64,000 bases of DNA from Fen-1273 sp963837815 (GTDB lineage Bacteria; Bacteroidota; Ignavibacteria; UBA10030; UBA6906): assembly GCA_963837815.1 (NCBI GenBank), contig CAWIOS010000016.1, positions 310,001 through 374,000 on the forward strand. Direction: 5' to 3'. The notes below the pieces were generated by a model, which was not told where the DNA came from, did not search any database, and worked only from the letters and a program-made list of their open reading frames with translations. Positions 38,326-46,118 of this stretch are shown here, piece after piece (the stretch's first letter is position 1; the number at the start of each line of letters is the position of its first letter). The translations under genes were made by a program, and so were the position numbers.

Positions 38326-38514
38326 CTATATAGCGATAACATCCATCGACGTGCATCCACCGAGGGCCATAAGCAGGAGTTCCTTCGGGGCTGAGGCCGC
38401 TCCTTTCCCGCCCGAGGAATCTCTCCCGTCCATTATCACCCAATGGTTCGTATCGGCTTTCGCTGCTAACGTAATCCCCCGTAACTGCTTGACGACGGCC
38501 TTCTTCATCGACAT
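38326..38514 (-). pseudogene. OsmC-family protein, truncated after the first active-site Cys
   Basis: A 62-residue stub. It starts MSMKKAVVKQLRGITLAAKA and ends LLLMALGGCTSMDVIAI with TAG. The segment up to GGCTSMDV matches the N-terminal half of OsmC/Ohr proteins and holds the first peroxidatic Cys. The second half with the resolving Cys is missing from the next 200 bases in all frames. It is a truncated gene, lying among sulfur genes. Confidence 0.7.
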
Positions 38515-38686
38515 CGCTGTTCACTCCAATGTGTGGCAGGGATCGGACTGGATTATGAGATGCGCTGAAAGACAAATGGGTTCAATCCTCATTTTTCCCG
38601 AAAACAGACCCTTTCCTGTCCGGACTGCATCTAATTCGGGAAACCACTCCACTTCGCAGTTTCAATGAATTAAATCCGGAGTCCGC

Positions 38687-38899
38687 ATGAACAAGAACAT
38701 GGGTACCACTGACCGAACGGTTCGTATAGTTGCAGCGTTGGCCGTCGGCATCCTCATATTCACCGGCACACTGACAGGCCTGCTGGCAATCATACTCGGT
38801 GTGCTGGCGGTGGTGTTGGTTCTGACAAGCGTGATCAGTTTTTGTCCCCTGTACGCGCCATTCAAGTTCTCAACGAGGAAAAAAGAAGGGGCGAAATAG
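38687..38899 (+). CDS. YgaP-like DUF2892 membrane protein
   Basis: A 70-residue protein. MNKNMGTTDRTVRIVAALAV is followed by two membrane helices and FCPLYAPFKFSTRKK. This is the YgaP C-terminal/DUF2892 fold, which in E. coli is fused to a rhodanese and sits in the membrane. It is a free-standing protein here, next to a TSUP-family half-transporter. Confidence 0.88.
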   Translation: MNKNMGTTDRTVRIVAALAVGILIFTGTLTGLLAIILGVLAVVLVLTSVISFCPLYAPFKFSTRKKEGAK

Positions 38900-38998
38900 G
38901 ATTCCCCCGATCAGCCTCCGTTAACCAACCTGCTGCAGATGTGGGATGTATGCAATTATTACCGGTCTCAAAAAATGTAACCGGGAGAGGCTACTCCT

Positions 38999-39361
38999 GT
39001 GAATCAGCCAGTCCCGCTCGTTGCTCCTGGCATCATTGCTGGACTCCTGAGCGGTGTCATCGGTATTGGCGGCGGCATAATTATAGTTCCGGCGCTCGTC
39101 TTTATCTTCGGCATGAGCCAGCACCAGGCTCAGGGGACGACGCTCGCTCTACTCGTCCCTCCGATCGGATTGATGGCGGCATGGGTCTACTACAAGGAGG
39201 GCTATGTCGACCTGAAGGTGGCCGCCTTGATATGTGCCGGATTTATACTTGGTAGCATCGTTGGGGCGAAAGTCGCCACGGGAATCTCAGACAGCGTGCT
39301 GCAAAGGGTGTTTGGGATCACACGTATCGCGATCGGCATCAAAATGACATTTCTTAAGTGA
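38999..39361 (+). CDS. TSUP-family (TauE/SafE) half-length exporter
   Basis: A 120-residue protein with about four membrane helices. GLLSGVIGIGGGIIIVPALV is the TauE/SafE motif, and GTTLALLVPPIGLMAAWVYY follows. Full-length TSUP proteins have eight helices, so this half form probably dimerises. Members move sulfite, sulfoacetate or thiosulfate. GTG start at 38999; an A- and G-rich ribosome site (GGGAGAGG) precedes it. Confidence 0.85.
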   Translation: MNQPVPLVAPGIIAGLLSGVIGIGGGIIIVPALVFIFGMSQHQAQGTTLALLVPPIGLMAAWVYYKEGYVDLKVAALICAGFILGSIVGAKVATGISDSVLQRVFGITRIAIGIKMTFLK

Positions 39362-39379
39362 CCGGGGGGGTGAGGACAT

Positions 39380-39571
39380 ATGACGGTATTCGGGCTGGGA
39401 ATAGCTTTGATTTGGATCTGGCGCATCGGGTCCATTGTTTTCGGCGGGTCAGCAGGGTTTGCGTTCTATAAATTCGTTGGCTGCAAATCAGGCTCTTGCC
39501 CTATAACCGGCAATCCATGGCTCAGTACACTCTACGGTGCTCTACTGGGCGCTCTTCTCGTGTTCCGATAA
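39380..39571 (+). CDS. DUF6132-type small membrane protein
   Basis: A 63-residue protein with two hydrophobic segments around KFVGCKSGSCPITGNPWLST, the conserved Cys motif of the DUF6132-type family. It lies 18 bases after the TSUP gene. Its Cys pair may carry sulfur. A degraded homologue lies at 58388. Confidence 0.8.
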   Translation: MTVFGLGIALIWIWRIGSIVFGGSAGFAFYKFVGCKSGSCPITGNPWLSTLYGALLGALLVFR

Positions 39572-39894
39572 AGCGGCCAACGTGCTTCACTGATCTCCCA
39601 TGGTTGACGATCTGAACGACACACTGGGTGTGACTGCCAGGATCACTCCTACCTCGAACAGTTTTTTGCTTTGCAGAGTCTGCCGCCCCCCCCCGGACAA
39701 ATCCCCTCCTGAAAAACCGCTTTCGAAATCTGCTTGCCAGATCCCATTAGGCTTGTCAGATGTTACGCTGGAACGTCTTTCGATTCCTTTGACGTCAAGA
39801 ACAGTACAATTCGCGGGATTGGGAATCTGCTCCCCCGCACCTTTCAAAAGTCTGTAAATTGATTGCATTTATAAATGGCATCATAGTTGCATTC
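39572..39894. other. Intergenic region upstream of the MerR-type regulator
   Basis: About 320 bases with no gene that I recognise. The last 40 bases hold two similar palindromic boxes (39863-39876 and 39887-39900). Confidence 0.5.
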
Positions 39895-39900
39895 ATGAAT
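39863..39900 (+). promoter_or_regulatory. Tandem near-palindromes at the start of the regulator gene
   Basis: TTGCATTTATAAAT and TTGCATTCATGAAT are two copies of a 14-base box, 24 bases apart. Each contains a 10-base inverted repeat (ATTTATAAAT and ATTCATGAAT). The second box overlaps the possible ATG at 39895. They could be operator sites for the regulator itself. Confidence 0.45.
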
Positions 39901-40389
39901 ACCGCCATGCCCCTCGATGAAAAAAATAAACCTGTCTTTACCATTGGGACGGTTGCACGAATGCTGGGCATCTCAGTGGCAACACTTCGTCTCTATGAAC
40001 GGAAAGGCCTTCTCCTCGTTCAGAAGAGTGTCGGCAATCAGCGTTTGTACTCAAAGAGGGACGTAGAGAGACTTCTGTGCATTCGAAGCGCAATCAATGA
40101 AAACAAGATCTCGATCGAAGGAATTCGTCGAATCCACTCGATGATACCATGTTGGGAGTACGTGCAATGCCCCTCGGGACAAAGGCTGGCTTGTCCTGCA
40201 TACAATTCTCCTGAAGCAGGATGCTGGACGTACAAGCATCAGGCCAACGCATGCGCTGACCGAGTTTGCGTTGACTGCGAGGTATATCAACTCTCCTCCG
40301 ACTGTGAGCACATCAAACAAATGGTCTACAACAGGTTGATGCCGAATCCGGTGTTTATGACGCAGAGCAACAGGAACAACAAAACATGA
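39895..40389 (+). CDS. MerR-family transcription regulator with C-terminal Cys cluster
   Basis: A 164-residue regulator. A MerR winged helix is at residues 15-75 (FTIGTVARMLGISVATLRLY, QRLYSKRDVERLL). The C-terminal part carries eight cysteines (86, 92, 100, 110, 120, 125, 128, 137) in a CWEYVQC...ACPAY...CW...C...CVDC pattern, typical of metal- or FeS-binding CW domains. It overlaps the octaheme cytochrome gene by four bases, so it probably controls that operon in response to redox or sulfur signals. Start: ATG 39895 or ATG 39910. Confidence 0.82.
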   Translation: MNTAMPLDEKNKPVFTIGTVARMLGISVATLRLYERKGLLLVQKSVGNQRLYSKRDVERLLCIRSAINENKISIEGIRRIHSMIPCWEYVQCPSGQRLACPAYNSPEAGCWTYKHQANACADRVCVDCEVYQLSSDCEHIKQMVYNRLMPNPVFMTQSNRNNKT

Positions 40390-41954
40390 AACGTATCTTT
40401 TTTTCTCTCCTTGCGCTGGCAATTGCGCTCGGTTTAGCAGAGACGGCGCTTCAGAAAAACAGCTCCGAAAGCACCCCGCTCGCACAGTTGAAAGAGCGCT
40501 ACGAAAAGAAGGCAAAGCCGTCAATTGATCACTCGCTCCTCCCGCAGCTCAGGAAGACCTTTACAAGACCGCAGGATGTCACTGCCGCCTGTATTTCATG
40601 CCACAACGGGCGCGCGGAAGAGGTGATGCATTCAACGCACTGGAATTGGGAGCGTACGGAATACATAGAAGGGAAGGGAATCCGCCCGGTCGGCAAACGC
40701 AATGTGTTGAATAATTTCTGCATCGGCATCTCCGGCAACGAGCAGAGCTGCAACAGGTGCCACATCGGCTACGGATATGCGGATGCAACGTTTGATTTTA
40801 GCGATTCGCTCAATGTGGATTGCCTCGTGTGCCATGACAATAGCGGGACGTATCTCAAACAGACCGGCGGTGCGGGGCTGCCCGATCCTTCGGTGGATCT
40901 GAGCAAGGTCGCCCAAAATGTCGGGAAGCCTTCGCGAACGAACTGCGGGACCTGCCATTTCTTCGGGGGGGGCGGGAACAATGTGAAACACGGCGATCTT
41001 GAGGAAGCGGAGTTCGAACCGTCGCGCGACATCGATGTCCACATGGCCACGGAAGGGCCGGACATGGTCTGCGTCGATTGTCATACCGCGGAGAAGCATC
41101 AGATGCTCGGCAAGATGTATTCCGTGTCCTCGATGAATCGTAACCGGGTCGAATGCGAATCCTGCCATTCAACCATGCCGCACGCCGATGATGTTCTGAA
41201 TAAACACACGCTCAAGGTTGCATGCCAGACCTGCCATATTCCGATATATGCGAAGGTGAACCCGACAAAGCTCCACTGGGACTGGTCAACCGCGGGGAAG
41301 CTCAGGGATGGGCAGCCCTTTGAAGAGAAGGATAGCAGCGGGACAGACGTCTATATGTCGATCAAAGGGTCGTTTATCTGGGGGAAACAGCTCAAACCCG
41401 ACTACATCTGGTTCAACGGAACCGCCTCGCACTACCTGATCGGTGACACGCTGGACCCGTCCCGTCCGGTGAGAATCAATGAACTGTTCGGAAGTTACGA
41501 CGACCCGGACGCGAAGATCTACCCGGTGAAGATTCACAGGGCGAACCAGATTTATGACACCGGGAACAGATACCTCATTCAGCCCAAGACAGTCTCCACA
41601 AAACCGGGTGACGGGGGGTACTGGAGCGAATTTAACTGGCAGCGTGCCGCCGAAGAGGGGATGAAGCAGGTCCACCTGCCGTACAGCGGACACTTCGGGT
41701 TCGTGGAGACAGAGATGTACTGGCCCATCAATCACATGGTTGCTCCGAAGGAAAAGGCCGTCGGCTGTACTGAGTGTCATACACGCAACAATGGCCGTCT
41801 TGCATCACTGACAGGGTTTTACATCCCCGGAAGGAACTATAACTCGTGGGTAGAGTATTTCGGCTGGGGAATCCTGTCTCTGACACTCGCAGGGGTCGTT
41901 CTGCATGGAACAATCCGGATTCTGATCGGCCGCAATCGAAAGGAGATAAGATAG
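40386..41954 (+). CDS. Tetrathionate-reductase-family octaheme cytochrome c
   Basis: A 522-residue protein with an N-terminal signal (1-20) and eight CxxCH motifs (CISCH, CNRCH, CLVCH, CGTCH, CVDCH, CESCH, CQTCH, CTECH). Their order and spacing, and segments such as VDCLVCHDNSGTYLKQTGG and VACQTCHIPIYAKVNPTK, match the octaheme tetrathionate reductase (OTR) family. OTR reduces tetrathionate, and also nitrite and hydroxylamine in vitro. The C-terminus has an extra membrane helix (about 490-512). With the cytochrome b encoded next, it probably takes electrons from quinol. Confidence 0.9.
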   Translation: MKRIFFSLLALAIALGLAETALQKNSSESTPLAQLKERYEKKAKPSIDHSLLPQLRKTFTRPQDVTAACISCHNGRAEEVMHSTHWNWERTEYIEGKGIRPVGKRNVLNNFCIGISGNEQSCNRCHIGYGYADATFDFSDSLNVDCLVCHDNSGTYLKQTGGAGLPDPSVDLSKVAQNVGKPSRTNCGTCHFFGGGGNNVKHGDLEEAEFEPSRDIDVHMATEGPDMVCVDCHTAEKHQMLGKMYSVSSMNRNRVECESCHSTMPHADDVLNKHTLKVACQTCHIPIYAKVNPTKLHWDWSTAGKLRDGQPFEEKDSSGTDVYMSIKGSFIWGKQLKPDYIWFNGTASHYLIGDTLDPSRPVRINELFGSYDDPDAKIYPVKIHRANQIYDTGNRYLIQPKTVSTKPGDGGYWSEFNWQRAAEEGMKQVHLPYSGHFGFVETEMYWPINHMVAPKEKAVGCTECHTRNNGRLASLTGFYIPGRNYNSWVEYFGWGILSLTLAGVVLHGTIRILIGRNRKEIR

Positions 41955-41955
41955 C

Positions 41956-42630
41956 GTGAAGAAAGAGTATGTCTATCGTGCGTTTGAGAGATTTTGGCAC
42001 TGGACTCAGGCCGCCCTCATAATTTTCCTTGGTGTGACCGGATTCGAGATCCATGGGTCGATCCGATTCTTCGGGTTCGATCAGGCCGTGCGGTATCACA
42101 ATGTCGCCGCGATCAGCTTCCTCGTCCTCATTGTGTTTGCGGTTTTCTGGCATTTCACCACGGGCGAGTGGCGGCAATATGTGCCGACGTGGAAGAACCT
42201 GCGCGCCCAGGCCGAGTACTACGTGTTCGGCATATTTCGCAACGCGCCCCATCCGGCGAGGAAAACGGTCCTGAGCAAGTTGAATCCCCTGCAAAAGCTT
42301 GTCTATGCCGGGCTCAAAATCCTTGTGATACCCATCATGGTCGTTTCAGGGCTCCTGTACATGTTCTACAGGTATCCGCAGCGGTACGAAGTCCTGAGTC
42401 TGAACGTCGGGGGCCTCGAGGTCATTGCGGTCCTTCACACGATCGGTGCGTTCCTGCTTGTGTCATTTCTGATCGCCCATCTCTACCTCGTCACGACCGG
42501 ACGCACAGTCACGTCGAATCTTAAAGCCATGATCACGGGCTATGAAGAGCTCGTGGAAGGGCCTGTCGAAAAGAAAGCTCAGCCCGTATTACATGAACCC
42601 GTTATCTCAGCAGGTGAGGCACGAGCATGA
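41956..42630 (+). CDS. Membrane cytochrome b subunit (b561/thiosulfate-reductase type)
   Basis: A 224-residue protein with four or five membrane helices. Candidate haem ligands are the histidines in FERFWHWTQAALIIFLGVTG, AVRYHNVAAISF, VIAVLHTIGAFLLVSFLIAH. Similar subunits (PhsC/HydC) pass electrons between quinol and multihaem cytochromes. The gene starts at GTG 41956, one base after the OTR stop, and overlaps the next gene by four bases, so the three genes are coupled. Confidence 0.86.
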   Translation: MKKEYVYRAFERFWHWTQAALIIFLGVTGFEIHGSIRFFGFDQAVRYHNVAAISFLVLIVFAVFWHFTTGEWRQYVPTWKNLRAQAEYYVFGIFRNAPHPARKTVLSKLNPLQKLVYAGLKILVIPIMVVSGLLYMFYRYPQRYEVLSLNVGGLEVIAVLHTIGAFLLVSFLIAHLYLVTTGRTVTSNLKAMITGYEELVEGPVEKKAQPVLHEPVISAGEARA

Positions 42631-43139
42631 AGACGAATTACATGAATCCCTATCTTGCCGGGTTCTTCCTCGGTGTGGTACTCCTGGCCACGATATTCAT
42701 CACCGGGCGTGGCTTGGGGGCGAGCGGAGCAATCAAGAGTGTTGTTGTTGCGACCGTGGACGGTGTCGCACCGTCTCACGCTGAAAACTCGCAGTTTTAC
42801 AGCACATATGTCGGGCCAGGCAAGGACAATCCGCTCAAGTCATGGCTGGTGTTTGAAATAGTGGGTGTTGTGATCGGAGCGTTCATCTCCGGACTTGTGT
42901 CCGATCGGTTGAAAGTTGTCACGGAAGCCGGGCCCAGGGTCGGACCAAGGCTTCGCTGGATGTTTGCGGCGGCGGGAGGTGCGCTGTTCGGCATAGGCGC
43001 CCAGTTCGCCCGGGGATGCACGAGCGGCGCCGCACTGAGCGGCATGGCGGTCCTTTCGACCGCCGGGTTTGTCACGATGTTAGCGATTTTCGGCACGGGT
43101 TATGCCGTTGCCTACGTCGCACGGAAACTCTGGATTTAA
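42627..43139 (+). CDS. YeeE/YedE-family sulfur transporter, N-terminal half
   Basis: A 170-residue protein with about five membrane helices. GAQFARGCTSGAALSGMAVL is the conserved Cys motif of YeeE/YedE transporters such as TsuA (thiosulfate uptake). It is half of the usual length; the other half is encoded next. It probably moves a sulfur species across the inner membrane. Confidence 0.88.
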   Translation: MKTNYMNPYLAGFFLGVVLLATIFITGRGLGASGAIKSVVVATVDGVAPSHAENSQFYSTYVGPGKDNPLKSWLVFEIVGVVIGAFISGLVSDRLKVVTEAGPRVGPRLRWMFAAAGGALFGIGAQFARGCTSGAALSGMAVLSTAGFVTMLAIFGTGYAVAYVARKLWI

Positions 43140-43158
43140 ACCAATTGGAGCTGCATAC

Positions 43159-44355
43159 ATGGGACCGTTCGTACCTGAGTTGATTTCTGACCAGCTGAAT
43201 CTTGTCGTGGCCCTCGTTCTGGGCATGGGATTCGGCGCCGCGCTTGAACAGGCGGGGTTCTCGTCCTCGCGCCGGTTGGCCGGCGTTTTTTATGGCTATG
43301 ATTTCACGGTGCTGCGCGTGTTCTTCACCGCGGCGGTAACTGCCATGAGCGGCGTTCTCCTTCTCGGGTATTTCGGTCTGCTCGACACGGACGCGATATT
43401 TGTCAATCCCACGTGGCTGTGGCCGGCCGTTGCCGGGGGCGCGATCATGGGGGTCGGCTTCGTCCTCGGCGGCTACTGTCCGGGCACAAGCGTCTGCGCA
43501 GCGGCAATCGGCAAGATTGATGCGATGTTCTTTGTGGGAGGAGGAATGCTCGGCGTGCTGGCTTTCGGAGAGATGTATCCGCTCTACCACGGCTTCTATG
43601 AATCCACCTCGCTCGGGTCGATCAAGATATTCGATTCGCTCGGGATATCCCAGGGGATGTTCGCGTTCCTGCTCATTGTCATCGCAGTCGGCGCCTTCGC
43701 CGCGACGACCGTTATTGAGAAGCGCGTGAACATGAAGTCTGCGCCATCACTTAGCTTCTCTTCGCGCAACCACCTCATTGCCGGAGCGGGCGTCGTCGCG
43801 CTCGGCATCATCTTCATCTTCCTGCCGGATCGGAAGACACACATCATCGAGAGAGTTTCCAATCCCGCCTATCTCAGCACACACCCTGTGAAGCTGATGA
43901 CCGCCGATGAGCTTGCATTCAGGATCGTCGACCATGAACCGCGTATGAGAATCATTGATATCCGGACGCCTGCGGCCTGCGCGAAGCTCGCACTTCCCGG
44001 ATCAAGCAACATTCAGATGCACGACATGTTTGGCAAAGACTGGATCACCATGTTGTCTCAGCGGCACGTAAAAAAGGTCCTCGTGGCGGACAGCGAACCT
44101 GAGGAGCATGCCGCCTGTCTGCTGCTCGAGGAACTGGGGTACGAAAACATTGCGGCGCTTCAAGGGGGACTGGATGCGTTCAAGGCAACGATTATGAACC
44201 CTTCTGCGGTCGTCCCCGCGGGCACCCGCTGGGACACGGATGTCTTTCGGTTTCGGGAAACCGCGCGAAAAGACATCCTGGCAATGATAGAGAAAAACAA
44301 AAACGGAGGCTCGAAGGAAATCAAGAAGGTGAAGAAGATCCAGGGAGGCTGTTGA
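43159..44355 (+). CDS. YeeE/YedE-family half fused to a Cys-less rhodanese domain
   Basis: A 398-residue protein. Residues 1-225 form a YeeE/YedE half with the motifs FGAALEQAGFSSSRRLAG and GFVLGGYCPGTSVCAAAIGK, and a seventh or eighth helix at 205-225. Residues 255-340 form a rhodanese domain (MRIIDIRTPAAC at the start, IAALQGGLDAF near the end). Its active-site loop reads VLVADSEPEEHAAC, with no catalytic Cys. It probably binds or positions sulfur rather than transferring it. Lysine-rich tail at the C-terminus. ATG 43159, 19 bases after the previous stop. Confidence 0.82.
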   Translation: MGPFVPELISDQLNLVVALVLGMGFGAALEQAGFSSSRRLAGVFYGYDFTVLRVFFTAAVTAMSGVLLLGYFGLLDTDAIFVNPTWLWPAVAGGAIMGVGFVLGGYCPGTSVCAAAIGKIDAMFFVGGGMLGVLAFGEMYPLYHGFYESTSLGSIKIFDSLGISQGMFAFLLIVIAVGAFAATTVIEKRVNMKSAPSLSFSSRNHLIAGAGVVALGIIFIFLPDRKTHIIERVSNPAYLSTHPVKLMTADELAFRIVDHEPRMRIIDIRTPAACAKLALPGSSNIQMHDMFGKDWITMLSQRHVKKVLVADSEPEEHAACLLLEELGYENIAALQGGLDAFKATIMNPSAVVPAGTRWDTDVFRFRETARKDILAMIEKNKNGGSKEIKKVKKIQGGC

Positions 44356-44555
44356 CATCCTCCGATCCATCACGGGTCTTCCCGGCTGTACGCCTCCCGG
44401 ATGTCGATTTCCTTCAGACGAACGTGAAAATCCCGCGAGCATGGGCGCATCATGTGCTCGTTATGGCAAGATCGTGTAACATCAACCGGATAGCTGTCCT
44501 CTTACTAGCCGGTTGCATTCCATGTTGTCTGACTTGACAAATAGGGAGAATGATC

Positions 44556-45224
44556 ATGGACACAGAACGCATCACAACACAAGCTGCCAACACACCGCCA
44601 CGCCTCGGCCAACCTGCGCCGAGGTTCGAGGCAACGACAACACACGGCGTTCTCACACTGGAGGATTACAAAGGGAGCTGGCTAATCCTCTTCTCGCACC
44701 CGGCGGATTTCACTCCTGTCTGCACAACGGAGTTCATCGGATTCTCACAGCTTTACCCTGAGTTTAAGAAGCGCAATGTGGAATTGCTCGGCCTCAGCAT
44801 TGACAGCACGTACTCGCACATCGCCTGGGTGCGAAACATCGAAGAGAAATTCAAGGTGAAGGTTCCGTTCCCGGTGATTGCCGATCTGAACAAAGAAGTT
44901 GCGACGGCCTATGGCATGATAATGCCGGGCGATAGCAAGACAGAGACCTCACGCTGCGTGTTTGTCATTGATCCGGAGGGCATCGTCCGGGCGATGATCT
45001 ACTATCCCTTGACCACCGGGCGCAACATGAACGAAATTGTGCGGCTTATCGATGCCCTGCAAACAGCGGATAAGTACAAAGTGGCCACCCCCGCCAACTG
45101 GAAGCCGGGAGACAAAGTCATTGTTCCGACGCCAAACACCCAGGAGATGGCCGAAGAGAGAGTAGCAAACAAGAGCGGTTACGAGTTGGTGGATTGGTAC
45201 TTCAGCAAGAAAACGCTCAGCTAG
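44556..45224 (+). CDS. 1-Cys peroxiredoxin (Prx6 type)
   Basis: A 222-residue peroxiredoxin. The active-site motif is SHPADFTPVCTTEF (peroxidatic Cys near residue 56). The length and C-terminal domain (KVATPANWKPGDKVIVP) fit the Prx6 class, which has no fixed resolving Cys. It removes peroxides and perhaps persulfides. ATG 44556 is chosen for its GGGAG site seven bases upstream; ATG 44550 is too close to it. It probably forms an operon with the small gene at 45261. Confidence 0.92.
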   Translation: MDTERITTQAANTPPRLGQPAPRFEATTTHGVLTLEDYKGSWLILFSHPADFTPVCTTEFIGFSQLYPEFKKRNVELLGLSIDSTYSHIAWVRNIEEKFKVKVPFPVIADLNKEVATAYGMIMPGDSKTETSRCVFVIDPEGIVRAMIYYPLTTGRNMNEIVRLIDALQTADKYKVATPANWKPGDKVIVPTPNTQEMAEERVANKSGYELVDWYFSKKTLS

Positions 45225-45260
45225 GCAGGTGTTTGATAGGAAGCATCAAAGGAGAATACC

Positions 45261-45482
45261 ATGGCATGCGTAAATCCTGACGGCACGCTTACCGCGTCGG
45301 CTTCGTCAATCCTGCAGGCTCTGAAGTCGCCCGCCACCCCCGATCAGGTTGCCGGGGCGACCAACCTCCCGTTGTACCGCGTCCGGAGCGGACTTCGCGA
45401 AATGGTCGAGGCGAAGATGGCAATCGAGCATGAAGGACTCTACCAAAGGACGGGCCTGGGGGCCGAAAAGTCGAACATCTGA
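45261..45482 (+). CDS. Small winged-helix-like protein
   Basis: A 73-residue protein resembling a single winged-helix half (SSILQALKSPATPDQVAGAT, LYRVRSGLREMVEAKM). No cysteines near the fold core except one at residue 3. It lies 36 bases after the peroxiredoxin, after a GGAG site. Function unknown; it might act on DNA or as a partner of the peroxiredoxin. Confidence 0.5.
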   Translation: MACVNPDGTLTASASSILQALKSPATPDQVAGATNLPLYRVRSGLREMVEAKMAIEHEGLYQRTGLGAEKSNI

Positions 45483-45623
45483 CCGTGCGAATACTGCACA
45501 TGCATCTACAGCCGGGTCACGCTTGCAATAGCTGGAATTTACAATCTGCCCATTGATCGAGTTGAGGCAGTAACCCACAAAACTATGACGCACTGACCCG
45601 ACGCCCTTTGCCACGTAAACCAT

Positions 45624-45651
45624 CGCGGGGACGAACATGCTCGTCCCCGCG
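45624..45651. terminator. Strong GC-rich hairpin, probable terminator
   Basis: CGCGGGGACGA and TCGTCCCCGCG form an 11-base perfect stem around ACATGC. It lies between the small gene at 45261 and the convergent NifX-like remnant. Confidence 0.65.
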
Positions 45652-45671
45652 TGCCGTTTCCGCCAAGTGCG

Positions 45672-45960
45672 TCACTGTTGCTTCGGGCGGTGCTGGTGGA
45701 TCCGGCGGACATCATGTTCGAGCGAGCCGTCCGCCACCGCAATGATGACTTCATCGATCGTATGCAGGCCGGTCAGGAGAGGAGCCGGATTGGATTGACG
45801 AAGGTGGTCCACAGCACACCGGCCCATCCCGCGGGCAATGACGGCCATGCAATCCATAACCGGCGAAATCATGGTTAGATGGCGGTGCTCGTGCGATTCG
45901 CCGTGATGCTGTGCGTGTTCGTCAGGCACTTCCTGTGACGCGAATGTGTTTGGTCGACGC
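45672..45960 (-). pseudogene. NifX/NifB-like FeMo-cofactor-domain protein, 5' truncated
   Basis: The C-terminal part is HEHRHLTMISPVMDCMAVIA, then MGRCAVDHLRQSNPAPLLT and TIDEVIIAVADGSLEHDVRRIHQHRP. This matches the second half of dinitrogenase iron-molybdenum cofactor domain proteins. The frame is open upstream into the response-regulator gene, but I see no start codon with a ribosome site between about 45960 and 46106 and no recognisable N-terminal half. It is therefore a truncated gene, or a gene broken by sequencing error near 45960-46080. Confidence 0.6.
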
Positions 45961-46118
45961 CATGAGGGGGCTGGAATTGGATCGCTCGGCGATTCAGAGT
46001 CAGACGATGCGACTTGCGCGCGGCCCGTCGATGGCCGGATGTCGCTGCCCTGATCCTGCCTGCTTGATTGTCGGGAAGTCTTCAGGTATCTTTTGAAGGG
46101 AAACTTGCCGGTGACGCT

